Shown here: positions 28,981 through 42,590 of the stretch, piece after piece
Layout: every line of letters starts with the position of its first letter
Position numbering within the stretch: position 1 is the first letter of the stretch
NCBI RefSeq assembly: GCF_023973825.1
Contig: NC_090124.1
Span: forward strand, 2,627,014-2,691,013
Direction of reading: 5' to 3'
DNA length: 64,000 bases
From: Plasmodium brasilianum
Lineage: Eukaryota > Apicomplexa > Aconoidasida > Haemosporida > Plasmodiidae
The notes under the pieces: model-generated
Databases searched by the model: none
What the model was told of the DNA's origin: nothing
What the model saw: the letters and a program-made list of their open reading frames with translations, nothing else
Translations under genes and position numbers: made by a program

Positions 28981-30681
28981 AATTACGAAGAAGTATATTT
29001 TACTCTAACTATAGAGGTACAACTACAATGTACTTAGTCACTTTATTTTGTAGTTTTATGACTATTTATGCACTGGTATATTTTTTAAAATATATCTCTA
29101 GTGTTTGATAAAATTAGTTAGATCATATTTACATTTCATATATTGTTTTTATAAATAATATTCTTCATGAACCGAATGGAGCTTTTCTTTATACTTAACG
29201 AAATTATATTTTTAGCAAGAACAATTGTTTCATAATTATAAATTCTTCTTATGAGCACTGAATATTATATAAATATATATGGATACATAAAAGTAGAAAA
29301 AAATATATTAAATAGTTTTAACCTTTTTCATGTTTATACATTAGCTCTATTATAATAATGAATCATTTTTGGGGGTAATTTAATACTCTTATGAATTGTA
29401 TATAAATATATATTTTTCTAAGAATATAAAAGTAAAATTGATATTTCTCAATATTCATAATATAGATATTTGCTTTATAAGAAAAAATTATACGTACAAT
29501 ATGTATCATGTGTATTTACATTGTGATAAGTATGTGATCGTTTAAATTAATTTATAAAATTAGAGTTAATATAACCTCTCTAACCGAGTGAATTAATTTA
29601 TATTTTTAAAAATTATATAATTTTTATTTTTTTATTGTTCTAAGTGATCACTTGAATGAACTTTTAAAAACGTATTTTATATATTAGTTTTATTTTCATT
29701 ATATTACGTTGTTCTTCATATGTTAAAATCAAAACCATATCTGTTCTCATGTTTATATGTATTATTTATTTAAAAGTAAATATAACAAGTCATATTTATA
29801 AAAAAACTATTATGTGAAATATATGTTTCATAATTTATTTGATATAAAGTTTTTTTTCATTAGATATTTTTTTTTGTGCAAGTATGAAATTATGAATACA
29901 TAAATATATAATCCTTTTTTAAAGTATAAATTATTAATAGAAAATTATCGATTTAAGAATTGTTGAAACATTATATTTATATTAGAGTTTTAAAAATTTA
30001 TACGATTACTTTTTATGTTATGTAATTTTTTGAGATAAGAACTTTTTTAAAAAATTAATTATATGTGAAATATATATTGATAAAAAAAAATATATTGACT
30101 TTGCTATCGAATTAATTAAATGACTAAATTATATTACCTATGATGTTCTTATGTAATACACTATGTAAAAAATTTCTTTATAACTATTTAATAATTTTTT
30201 ATTATATTTCTTATAAATATATATATAATATTAAAAAAGAAAAAGGTAATATAAAAAAAGTCGATGAATTTATAAACATTTCTTTTAGATATAATGTTAT
30301 AAACAATATCTAATTAAATAATATAATCTACAATATTTATATTAAAGAAGTAAATTATCAGTTTTTATATACCTTCCAAATATGTAGTTTTTCAGTAGTT
30401 CATATACTATAAGTTTGATGTTATAAATACATTATAAATCATAGTATAAAGCGTATATTTATAAAATAATTAAGAAATATAAGACAAAGAGAATAAAGGA
30501 AGAGGTTGTAATAAATATTGTTTTCTTTATATATTATTGTATTGCTAAAATTATTAGTTATATTTTGGGAATAACCAGTTTTTCCTTGATATATAAAATA
30601 AAAAGATATACAAATTAATAAGGATACATCAATTAAATGAGTTATACTTTACTTAATATACAGAATAACGTATTATGTATG

Positions 30682-30720
30682 TTCTCTACATTCTATATTT
30701 TCTATATATTCCATACTTAG
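30682..30720 (+). promoter_or_regulatory. Conserved fam upstream element
   Basis: TTCTCTACATTCTATATTTT followed by CTATATATTCCATA, 414 bp upstream of the fam-l start at 31096. Close copies sit at the same distance before four other fam genes of both families. Confidence 0.5.
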
Positions 30721-31095
30721 ACATATTATGAAAACATATATATAATTTTTTATTTTATTTTGTAAATTAAAAAAATAATTATTTAATTAATTTACTGTAT
30801 TTAATAAATAATTTATATATTTTGAATATTTATTGATGAATTATATTTATTGTATATTTTGTAATGTTACGTTCTTATAAATAATATTATCATAACAATT
30901 TTAGATTATATTTTTGAAGTTATATTTCCCTTTTTCATTGTAAAAGAAATTGTAATTATACAATATTTTTTATAATTTTATCAAAAAAAAAAAAAATTAA
31001 ATAAATAATAATAGAGTTCTATACCATTAAAATTATATTATATTGTTGCTAATTATATCATTTCTGCGTTTATTAGCGTATTAAATACTTATATT

Positions 31096-32141
31096 ATGGA
31101 ACAAAAATTTAAGTCATTCTTATATATTAAAATTTCTACCTTTATAATTTTAACTTGGATATGTCATTTTTACATTTATATGGTTATGATAATGACTTTT
31201 AAGTATATATGTATTATTTATCTTTTGGTGTTTTACTATTGTTAGTGTTTTGTTTTACTGAGAATTTATTCATTTGATTAAATAATAATTTTTTTCTATT
31301 TTTTCAGAGTAGGCAAGGTAAACCTTTGGTTGAATGCTACAACCAACATAGAAGGTTATACGCAAAAAATTACCGTTTACTGGCAATATATAAGCAAGAT
31401 AAGGATTCAAGTATTGTGTATTTAAAAAAAGAGATATCAAATCGAGTAAACAATATAAATGATATATTTAATAATGAAAAATATTCCTCGGGAAAAACTA
31501 AACAATTAAATGGGAGATCACAAGGAAATAAAAGAAAACATAAAAAAGATATGAAAAATAAATCTTGTATATTTGAAACGAAAAAATATTCCCATTTAGA
31601 AAAAAAAATCTTCAAAGAACTTGATTACGCAGATTTTCTCAAAAACAACAAAACAATTAGCGATAAGATTTACAAAAAAATAATGATTAAAAAATGCGGA
31701 TTACGAATAGCCTTACCAATATTACTGCTTTTTGTGTTAGCGATATCATTCATATTAGATAATTTTTGTGGATGTGGGCTTACACATGGTTTGCTTAAAG
31801 TAATAGTTCTTATTTCACCTGCCGTAGGTGTTGGTGATCTTAAAGGATATTCATATCTTACAAATGTTCGAGATCTTGAAAAGATCTTTAAAAGTGACAC
31901 TTCTCCGGCTCTAGCAATTTTGTATATGTGGTTGGAGAAATCACCTTTAAAAGAGTTTACACAAGTTTTGTTAGAAAACTCACGTACAAAAGAAGTGAGG
32001 AATTACTGTGTTTCAGGATTTTTGGGATTTCTTATATATTTTGTACCTATCTTTATATTAAGTATAATTCTTATATCAGGACTTGTTTATTATCATAAAA
32101 AAGTTAAAAAATATGAAAAAATTAAATTCAGGAAAAGGTAA
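31096..32141 (+). CDS. fam-l-like exported membrane protein, two exons
   Basis: Exons 31096-31182 and 31308-32141, 306 residues, the longest fam-l here. Exon 1 encodes M-E-Q-K-F-K-S-F-L-Y and a hydrophobic core ending W-I-C-H-F-Y-I-Y-M before GTTATG. Exon 2 starts after TTTTTTCAG (S-R-Q-G-K-P-L). NYRLLAIYKQ near residue 54 is the relaxed PEXEL-like site. The family core FETKKYSHLEKKIFKEL lies near 118-134, followed by DFLKNNKTISDK. Membrane segments lie near 164-185 and 266-292, with the tail YYHKKVKKYEKIKFRKR identical in type to the sister genes. The loop between the membrane segments is about 80 residues and bears little resemblance to the other two fam-l copies. It pairs with the fam-m gene at 35.2 kb on the same strand. 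Function unknown beyond the expected export. Confidence 0.82.
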
Positions 32142-35100
32142 AATGAATAATAAGCAATTTTTCATTACTGTAATGAAACCATCCATATGAACTAACACAT
32201 TTGATATTTTAAATGGTATTCACAATATATATACCTATAACTTACTAAATTTTATAGATTTATGTTAATATAACTGGTTTAATTCATACGCAGCAGTATA
32301 AAAGTATATTCGTATTTTTTGTTTATAATTTTGTATGTTTTAATATCTTTCAATTTATAGTTTAAGGTATCGTATGAGATTTATTCACTATTTTGTCTTA
32401 ATGTTTATATATGTATATTTTAATATATTTCTAGGATAAATATGTTTTTGTGCGTTATAATTAATATATATTATGGATATTTATATAATTTTATTGATAC
32501 CATGTGTTAATTTTTATTTTAAATATGAACAATACATATTTATATTTTTTTATCATTTTCTAGTTTAAAATGATTATTTGTAGACTTTATTTAGAAAATG
32601 TTTGAGAAGATTTAAATTAAATTATTATATATCCTATTTTGTTTTCAATGACTTTACGCAAATATATTTTGTTGTATTAATGTAAATATATATATTTCAT
32701 AAAAGAAAACATTATATTTATTACACAGAATAAGTTTTATGAGAAATACGTTATGGAACAATTTCATTGTAAAACACTTTCAAAAGTTTATTTTTTTTTT
32801 GAATGATAAAAAAAACAAATTAAAAATAAATAACAAAATATTATTATTAAATTTAGGACACATATAATAGTTCAATAACTCAATAATTCTATGTATTCAG
32901 AATTAAATGGACAGTTATCCAATTTATTATTTTGTTATTCTTGTGAATTAAAGTGACATTTTTATGTGATAAACATTAAATAAATATATACTATATTAAT
33001 ACTTTACATATAGAGAATATATATTTTATATTTTTTACAATATCTAAAGTTTAATTTAATGAAATAAATGTAATAATTTTATACTAAAAATATTAAAGAA
33101 TTATTTACTGTTCCAAAATAAGAAAAAAAAAGTAGTAAAATATACTAGGTAAATGTAAAAATAATTTCAATACATTTTAGATAATAATACTGAAGAAAAA
33201 AAAAGAACTTCTCTATGTAATTATAGTTTTCAATACGTTATCTACTAAAAATGCAATAATTAGTATAAATAATTAAATTAAAATAACGAATTGAAAAAAA
33301 TGTTATTGAAGGTACAGACAATAGAATATACATTAAGAGATTTATGAGAATATACTTTTGTAATATTATAATTCAGTTGTGGTATAAATTTTTAATGAGG
33401 ACAGAAATAAATATTTTATAAGGATATTAACATATTTGCATATTAATTATTAAATAAACAAAATCATATATAATTTAGAAAAATATGGATTATTTTTAAA
33501 TGATAAGGCTAAAAAATTATTTAGAAATCAGAAATATTACCAACACAGAAAAGGTATATTTATAATTTATTGTTTAATGGATTATAATATATAGTGAGTT
33601 CATTTCTCGTAATTAATTTCATAATATATATATTAGTTATTATTGGTTTTTAAAATAGGTTGCATTATGTTTTATATAGAAATATTATCTTCCACTTAAA
33701 ATATAAAATGTTCAAATCATTGTAACAATTAAGGGTAGATGAAAAGGAGCCTTCATATATATTAAGATAAATGTATAAATAATTTAAAACTATATGAATG
33801 CAATGATTTTAACGTTTGTGATATTTTCACTTTTTTTTAATGTTACCTTGTAGAAATAATATTTTTTAATGAGAACAATAATTTAACTTAATATTTCAGA
33901 TTATTACAAATATTTTTTATGAGTATAGTATTTTAATAATTATCACTGTTAGAATTACACATAAAAAAATATATAATGGGGTATAAAATTTATTGTTGTT
34001 AATAGTTTATTTAATAAAATATTATTTGTTATTCTGTTTATATTGACTTATTAAGGTTCTACTCTGAATTATATTCATAACATTACTAACTCATAAAGGA
34101 ATATCTAAAACATAACATGAAAATCCTAAAAATAACAAAAGCAAAATTAACAAAACATGCATTTTAGTAAATTATATTGTACTTTCTTATTTTTTATGGG
34201 AAATTTATACACTATACATACAATACATATTTGTACATGTATTTAATTTGAAATATTCTTTAATTAATATAATTGCTTGTAATATTTATATAAAAATTTT
34301 AACTACAGCGGCTTTTTTTTCTTATACTTTTTTACTGCATTTGTATATTATATAAATATATATATATTAAAAAAAAAAATTATAAAATAATATAGTTGAA
34401 TATAATGATTTTTCATTTATAATTAACGGAATAAATTAAACTAAATTAATAATTGTAATTTTTAAAAATAATGGTACATATATAAAAAATATATACATAT
34501 TTGCTTTTATAGGCGATATTTATTAAATGATTAGTTGGTATCGTATATGTTCATAATTTAAAAGGATTATACATAATAAAATATTTTTTTTAATGAGAAA
34601 GTAATGCATGTATTATAATCATCATAATACAATTGCTGTTTCAATAAATTATTATTTAAGTTATTATATTATTATAATAATTAATGTTTTATAAAATATA
34701 ACTAGTTTTTCATGAATACAATGTTTACGAATTCAGAATTATTATTGGGATAACATCCCTAAAATTAGTAATTTTTATGTTAATATATATAGGAATATAT
34801 TATTCATATGTTCCCTACATTCTCTATTGTAGACAAACTCAATATTTACATAAAATAAGAATTAACATAACTATTTCTATGTTTACTTTAAAAATAATTA
34901 ATAAAATATATTACTAATAAATACACTATCTTAAATTAAATATATATTAAAATATTTTTGAGTTAGTTCTAATTAATTTATTTTTATGAAACTTACGTTT
35001 ATTTTTAAATAATATTATGTTATATTTTAGATAATATATTTTTAATATAATTTTATTTTTTATATATGGTATAATCAATTATATTTTTGTACTTTTTTTT

Positions 35101-35225
35101 ATGTATTTATAATAGAAGAGTAAAAATAAAATTTTCAAGTAAGTATAGAACTGTTTGTTATTGGAAGTACATACTATTATGGTTAATTTTTTCATTAATA
35201 TATTATAGTGTTAAAGAACTTTAGA
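32142..35225. other. Intergenic region between fam-l and fam-m
   Basis: AT-rich, no gene supported. Ends in the conserved fam upstream region (from about 34730). Confidence 0.6.
34811..34850 (+). promoter_or_regulatory. Conserved fam upstream element
   Basis: TTCCCTACATTCTCTATTGT then AACTCAATATTTACA, 415 bp upstream of the fam-m start at 35226. Confidence 0.5.
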
Positions 35226-36112
35226 ATGGAAAACAAAATTAAGCTAAACATATCTATTAGAATTGGCATGTTTGCCATTCTCTCATGGATATGTAATTTT
35301 AATAATTATGTGGTATAAAGACATCAAATAAGTATATTTATTATTATTTATATTTTTCCTGTTTTACCTTTATTAAAATAATATTTTACAATTAGTTTAT
35401 TTATTCTTATTAAACATATATATTTACTTTGAGTTTTTAGTATATATTTAACAAATCCTTGGATGGAATGTGTATCTATGATAGGGAAGCATATACAAGA
35501 AATTATAGATTACTATCAAAACATAAAGAAGATAAGGATTCAAATAATCTATGGTTAAAAGGAAAGGTTCCCAATAATGAAGTCATTGGACAAAAAATCA
35601 TATCTAATAATGAAGGAGGAACTAATAAAAAAAATAATCAATCACATAAATGTTTATTAAATAAAGCACAATATTACACAGAAGTTATAGATTATAATAA
35701 TGGAATGTTTGATGGAAAACATTTCCATTTTCAAAAGAAATGGGTAAAAAAAATAGATTATGATACTTTTCTAGAAAAAAAGAAGAGAATTGGTGATATA
35801 TCTTTAAAAAAAATAAAATTTAGAAGTTATAAATTTGGAATTTCCATATTTCTTGTTTTTTTTCTATTGGGAATAGGATTACCGGTATCGAGTGCATTTG
35901 GGGTTTCCGAGGATAGTGGCATAGGAAAGGATATTTTAACTTTTCTTAAAAATACGCTAGGTTTAAGTAGTGAAAGAGATGCTTATATATTATTATTTTT
36001 AGTAACGTTCATTATGTTAGCAGTTTTGATTATAATAGCTATTTTTAAGATCTTAAGTAATAATGAAAAATATCAAAAAATTAAGTTGATGATGGAGTTA
36101 AATGAACAATAA
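35226..36112 (+). CDS. fam-m-like exported membrane protein, two exons
   Basis: Exons 35226-35312 and 35441-36112, 252 residues. Exon 1 has 29 codons (M-E-N-K-I-K-L-N, hydrophobic, ending F-N-N-Y-V before GTATAA), phase 0; the acceptor is GAGTTTTTAG. NYRLLSKHKED near residue 50 is PEXEL-like. The core EVIDYNNGMFDGKHFHF lies near 110-126, then KKWVKKIDYDTFLEKKKR. Membrane segments lie near 161-181 and 211-233; the tail is NNEKYQKIKLMMELNEQ. Apart from the loop it is close to the fam-m copies at 7.7, 48.3 and 55.4 kb. Second member of a doublet with the fam-l gene 3.1 kb upstream. Confidence 0.82.
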
Positions 36113-39100
36113 GTAATTTGAACTTTAACATAAATTAATTATTAATAGAATGTATTATATGTAATATCTACACTGTTATATGCTTTATAGTATTATTTAT
36201 TAATTATATAATTTTATAAATACACATGTGTATAAGGTATCATTTTTGTACGAAGATTAATAAATTAAGTTTTTATCTTTTTTGTATATTTAAATGTTTT
36301 AATGATTTTCACTTTGTACTATAAATTATTGTTTCAGAATAGATAAATATCATTGCTTAATATATATATTTGTATATTAAAAGCAGATTGATATTAACTG
36401 TGTATGAATTGTATCAAAATAAATATATAATATAAAAATTAATGTAATTTAAATTATTCTATATTACAATTGATATTTTAAATGAAAAATACCTATGTTC
36501 TATTTTTACCTTGTTAAATTCTAAAATAATTAAAGGTAGACGTGACGACTAAGTTACTTCGTTGATATTATGTTGAAAATAAAAATGTTTATTTTTGTAT
36601 ATAATCAAACGAAGTGAATGTATTATGCTACATTATGTATATTTTACTCAAAAAAAAAATCATAACTTTTATTATATAAAATAAGTTTTATTAGAAATAT
36701 ATTATATAATATATTTATTACTTAATACTTTTTAACAAACTTCTTTTTTTTTTATTGGTAGAAGTGGGGAATTATAAATATATAATGAAATAATATGATT
36801 TTTTAGAATGTATTACTTATAGTTGTTTACTAATTTATATATTCTAAGCAATTAATATTAAATGAAAAGTTATAGTTATTATTTTATTATTGGGACTACT
36901 TGTAACAATGATAGACTTTTGACAAATTTACTTAAATATATTTTATATAGAAATATACATATATTCATAATTGTACTATATATTTCTATTATTTTTTAAA
37001 TATTTAAAGAATATATTAATAAATTAAATTTAAATAGATACTAATATATAATATGTTGAAATTAATTCTTTTTTTTCTTTTCCTATGCCATATAATTAAA
37101 ATATTATTATACATGCAGCATTATATTATGTTGGAAGTGATATGATAATTGTTGGCAAAGATTTATTAAGAATTAATTATAATTGTTAATTCATGTTCTT
37201 ATATTTAATGTAAAATAGCTCATAAAATTATTCTTATAAATACAATTTATAAATACCAAAAAAATCTTAAGGTAATATAGTTATGTTTTATCATACTTGA
37301 CAAATAAAGTGTAACAGTTATATTATTTTGATTAAAATGAAATAAAATTCGGTTTAATAATAAAACAAAAAAACATTAAAAATTATCATAACCCACGAAT
37401 CAATTCTTTGAATATATATTCATTTATAATTCGTTTTCATATATCAGCACAATAATAATTTATAAGAACAAAAAAATATAGTAGTAAAAGAAAACAAAAA
37501 TAATGAAATTACTTTTTCATATTATAAAAAAATGTATCCTCTCCATATTACATTCAATTTAACAAAAATTGTCTTATTTGAAATTATAAAAAAAGAAAAG
37601 AAAAGTTATTTTTTCTTATTAGTATATTTATTTAGTGAATTGTCTTTACGAATAATTCAGAAGTTAATATAATTATTAAAATAAGTACTTTTAAAAAATT
37701 ATTCTGCTATGGATATTCGATGCTTCATCTTTTATTACATTACTATTATTAATATAAATAATATAATTATTTTCTCATTTTATCAAATGTTTTTATTTAT
37801 AATATTATTGTGTCTTTCTTTAATTTTAAAATATGTTTCTTTAAATAAAATAGACATTTTGAAAAAATATTAAATATATTTTGGAATATACTTAGGTATT
37901 AATATAATGGCATTTACATCAATTTATAATTGTTTTTATAGGTTTGTGCTTGATAATATTCTTTTACAATTATTAGTTTTTAATATACATTTAATATACT
38001 CGCAATAGTTTTAAGGGATTATAGGTAAATTAAAAAATGTATTCGAATTTCATTTAAAAAAAAAAAAAGAGAACGATAATATATATTGTGCTTATAATGT
38101 ATGCTTTATATTAATTAAATATGTATATACTCTTTATCTTATGTGGTAGAGCATAAGAGTATTTATTGAAAAGTTTCTTATATACATTATGATAATGTAC
38201 TATAAAAGAACATTCGTTTTTTTAATGGTAATATAATGTGATAATATCTAAATTCAAATGATTCTATTCAATAACTATGAAATTTGGATAATGTTTATAT
38301 TATTAATTAAAGATAATTATTTTCTAAATAAAATATTATTAATATATAATAATATACCTTTTTTATATATTATAAGGATATAATATTAAGAAAAATGAAT
38401 ATATGTATTTTGACTATGATTTTATTACCCTCTCGTGAAAATTATAATAAATAAGAAGAATATATATTTTTTTATTTTATTTATTAAAATTATTCCCGAA
38501 TTAATTAGTTTATCGAAACAGTAAACAAAATGGTATTGTAATATTATTTTCTTAATAGAAAGAATTAAATAAAAATTTATAATATACGTATTTTTATGGT
38601 ATATAGTAACAACCAAAAATTTTTACATATCAAAATGTATCTTATACTTCCGCACTATGAGACTAATATTGATTTATATTATAAATTTAAATACATATAT
38701 ATATATATATATATACAGTTTTAATAGGAAAATAATATTAAAAAGAAAAATATACAGTAATATTATTAACTAAAATGAAAAATTAAAAGAATTATTCTGT
38801 ACAAAAACCCAAAAAAAAAAAAGTTGAAAGTCAAAATATATAAATTATCATTAAAGCGTAAAAGAAAAGTAAGTCAATATTTTTTATTAACATAACATAA
38901 TATTAATGAAATTTTAGGTTTAACTGAAAGAGAAAATATAAAAGATATACAATATTTTTTAAAATTTCTACAAAATAATTATATGTTCTTTCATTTCCTT
39001 TTTGTTTTAAAAAAATGTTGATGATTATGAATTTAGTACCTTTTAATTTACATACATATTCATATATAGCTTGTTTCTTTTTGATTTCATAAAAATATTT

Positions 39101-39515
39101 AAAAATTATTATTTTTGCTTTTTTTTATTTTTCTAAATATTAATTTTTCCCTCAATATTTTTGGAAAATATTAATATTAATTTATATAGAAATATCTTTA
39201 TTAGCATTTTAATACATATATTGTGTTAGGTATTAATATAATATTATAATAGTTATTATTACATAAATTAAAATAAGTATATATAATATGAATATTTTTA
39301 AGATAACTGTATTAAAAATTTTACATTTCACATCTACTTTCCCCTTCTATGTTACTGATTAATTAATAAACTTTTATTAATGATCCCTTTAGATTTCGCA
39401 AAGTGTATGAAATATGTTTTATAAGCACCATCCGATTATACATAAATATTGTTCTATTATTTTTTGGATGTGAATTATAAATTTATATAATGTATTTTTC
39501 CAGAATTTAATAAAA
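36113..39515. other. Intergenic region between fam-m and STP1 gene C
   Basis: No gene supported. A block at 36765-36870 (ATTATAAATATATAATGAAATAATAT, then TTATAGTTGTTTACTAATTT and CTAAGCAATTAA) about 660 bp past the stop is shared with other fam units. The minus-strand ORF at 38425-38616 is an AT-rich chance frame. An AT microsatellite is at 38695-38716. Confidence 0.55.
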
Positions 39516-42052
39516 TTATTCTACTATGTTCTCGTTATATATGAAATTTTCCAGTGTATCATCTTCTCTTACCCAGTCTTCTATTTCTTGTCTAAAGCTT
39601 TTCTCCCCTATATGAGAAGGAGTTTGCCTATTTTCTCTATTTTCTAAAGTAATACCATTAACATCAGTTATTTCTCTTGTAACATCTGATTTTATCTCTG
39701 AATTTGCTCCTGTTTTCCAGTCATTTATGTAACTATCCAAATGTAATTCCTCATTTTCTATAAAATCTTCTTTTTTGCATTCTTCCAATACCATCATGAA
39801 TACTAGTATGCACAATTTCGCTAGTAATTTTTTTTTTATATATTTATATAATTCATCATAACTTACCTTCTGCTGTAATTCTTCTGTATTTAGTAGTAAA
39901 GTATTATTTATAATTTCTTCATTTACATGCTCATCTATTGTATTGAGCAATTCTTGTGTCATTTCTTCGTACCATTCCTGTTCCATGTATTGTTCTATAA
40001 TCATGTGTTTTTGTGATATCCATTCTCTCCATAAATCCTTTTCTTTTTCTGAAAATGAAATTTTTTGAATTTCAATTGAAAAATTCATTTTTAATTCTTC
40101 AGTTTCTTTTATGGAAGCTTTTTCTTTTTTCCATTCATTTTTCAAATAATTAAACCATACCGTTTTTTTTAATTTTTCAGAAATATTTCTATGTTCTTTT
40201 ATCCATTTATTGCATAAAATTTTTTGTTTTTCAATGTCATTAATACTTTTAGTATTTTCCATTATCAGTTCTCCATTACTCAAATTAGGATATGTTCTAT
40301 ATTCCTCTTCTGCGAACATTTCTAGGCATAACTCTAAAAATTCTCCTTTTTTGTGTTCCCATTCTTCATTTCTGAATTCTTCTAGTACTTCCATATGTAC
40401 TTCTATAATGGTTTTAATTATATCCTTTTTTTGCTTTGACGACGTTATATTTTTTATCATATCATGTTCATGTATTTTTAATTTTTTTATGATTTGTTCC
40501 TCATCATATATTGTATTTTCTGGATGATCATGCGTTAAAATTTTTTTTTTTCTGTTAGAATGTGAAGGTTTTAGTATTCGAAGTAATTTTACTTGTCTCC
40601 TTTTTATACTTTTTTTTTTTTTAATAATCCTATTAAAGCGTACTAAGAAAAAGAAAAAAAATGCATATATTTAAAATAAATTACGGCCATAATTCAATGG
40701 TTTAAACATTTTTAATACTTATGTTTTATCTAACTTTAATAAAAAAGGAAAATACAATAATAATCATAAAGCTTATTAGAATAGATGATATGCTTGGGCT
40801 ATGAGCATTTTCTTCTGAACCTATAATATCTTTTTAAATATATGTATTTTTTAGTTTGATTGTTTTAAATATAGTATAATAGGAAGAATTAGTAATACCT
40901 AGAGGTTTATAGAGTGAATGGCGTTCAAAAGTAGTTGAGACAGGTTCTGAATCTTCAGGAGACGATGAAATAGTCCCTTGAAAATGGGGTGGCTCCGCTA
41001 TTGCAGTACCTGAAGTAGTTGATAAAGCTTCTGCAGGTATTTCTGGGGGTAAAATTTTTGGTTCTGTTAGAACACTTGATGTTTCAGTTTGTACAGGTTC
41101 TGAAACATCATCTTTATTTTTCATGTTTGGAGAACTTGAAAATGATTTCTGAAGTTGTTCTTCATGTTCAGATGCAGGCGGACGCTGGTCTTCATTTTTT
41201 TGTTCGTTATTAATTGGACATATTTGAGAAGATTCATCTTTAGCTTTAGTTAAATCTTGTTCAGTTGCAGATTCTTCTTCTTCTTTTTTTACAGTTTGCT
41301 TAAGTACAGGTGGATCCGAGGCTTCGCACTGAGGAATTTCTTCGAATGTTTTATCATTAAGAACGTCGCAAGATCGTTTTGGAAATGGTAATAATGAATT
41401 TATATTTTTGCATTTTCTATTAATTAGATCTTCATTATTCTTAAAATACACCTTTCTATTATTAACCCATGCATTGTAAGCCTGAATTTTACTTAAACAT
41501 GCACTATCACATTTCTTGTTACTACTTTTATCAGTATTAATGCAATTTGGTTTTTTTCTGTTTTTTTCAGAACAGAAATCTTCTGCTTCATATATTAAAT
41601 TTAAAATATTTTTATTTTCTTCCTCTAAAATCATAGGACATATGCCATGTCTAGTTCGCACTTTAAAGTAATTTTGTAACCAGTGCTTTAGTGCTAATTC
41701 CCACTTATCTTGTTTTTCAAAATGTAGTGGATTTTTCTTTTTGTTAATTAGATATTCAGCCAATTCTAGGCATACACGCCGGAAATTTTGCTTATTCTTT
41801 TCATTTTTCAAGGAATTAGTTTTTTCTTGTACATGTGTTATAATCTTTTTAAATTCAGGTTTTGTAAGGAATCTCAACAAATCATATCCGAAAATAGGAA
41901 CATACTAAAAACAAAGAAATTATTAAAAATTATATAAGCTATAATTTTTAAGTTAGATATGTATAAACACCTACTTTATTATAAATTACTTATAAATAAA
42001 ATTAAGCATCATAAAAAGCAATGAATATTACCGAGGAAAAACAAGAATCCAT
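39516..42052 (-). pseudogene. STP1-like surface protein with homopolymer frameshift (gene C)
   Basis: Exons on the minus strand: 42052-42032 (M-D-S-C-F-S-S), 41904-40899, 40820-40735 and 40642-39516. Splice sites and phases match genes A and B for the first three exons. The ectodomain has CPMIL near residue 96, followed by an acidic Ser/Pro/Thr-rich region. The membrane exon gives one transmembrane segment near residues 356-371. In the last exon the expected frame Y-A-L-I-G-L-L then Lys run does not continue: a run of 13 A (40622-40610) would need 14 to join the downstream frame S-I-K-R-R-Q-V-K-L-L-R, which is then open to the stop at 39516. The exon length of 1127 nt is also one short of a multiple of three. 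This is either a real one-base loss or a sequencing error in a homopolymer; if an error, the gene is intact. The cytoplasmic region otherwise resembles gene A closely. Confidence 0.75.
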
Positions 42053-42529
42053 ATGGATTCTAAGTTAATATTGCAGTTTGTTCAATATAATAATCTGAAA
42101 TAAAAATACAAATTGGTATCTTTTTATTTATTTCTAGTGCAAATTTAGATTAATATTTTTATATAATAAAAAAATATAAATTAATAATTTTCATAAGAAT
42201 TTAAGTTTTTCCTACAAAATAATTGAATACATTACTATTTATTTTGTACGCTTCTTATCTGCTTTTACTATATGTTAATATATTATAAATGGATATAAAT
42301 TCTAACGATATTTTTATATGAATGAATAGCAATTTATATATTTTTATGAACAAATAATATTCTCTTTATAAACAAAAAGTCAAGATATTAACAATAACGA
42401 AGTACATACAAGTTATATCAACATGTAATATAAAAGTTAATCTGTAAAAATATCATCAATCTATATAATAAATTTCTTTCTTTAAATACAAACATATAAA
42501 TATATGTATTATTTTCTATATTAATGTAA

Positions 42530-42590
42530 ACAATTTTTTATATTCTTACTTTTTTCCAGGAATATATGATCTGTAAACCAAATCATTGTT
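42530..42590 (-). promoter_or_regulatory. Conserved STP1 upstream block (gene C)
   Basis: GTAAACAATTTTTTATATTC, then TTTTTTCCAGGAATATATGA and TCTGTAAACCAAATCATTGT, about 480 bp upstream of the gene C start; matches the block upstream of gene A. Confidence 0.4.

Larger units (their letters stand above)
26791..31095. other. Intergenic region with scattered relics
   Basis: No intact gene. A patch near 27285-27345 has unusually high GC for this DNA (reads KLSMPGSDGIDINAYIR in one frame) but lies in a frame full of AT-rich hydrophobic codons. The open frame at 27916-28281 is a Phe/Ile/Tyr-rich AT frame with no family match. Around 28540-29010 there are broken frames, including a hydrophobic stretch listed separately. 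The last 420 bases carry the fam upstream block. Confidence 0.5.
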
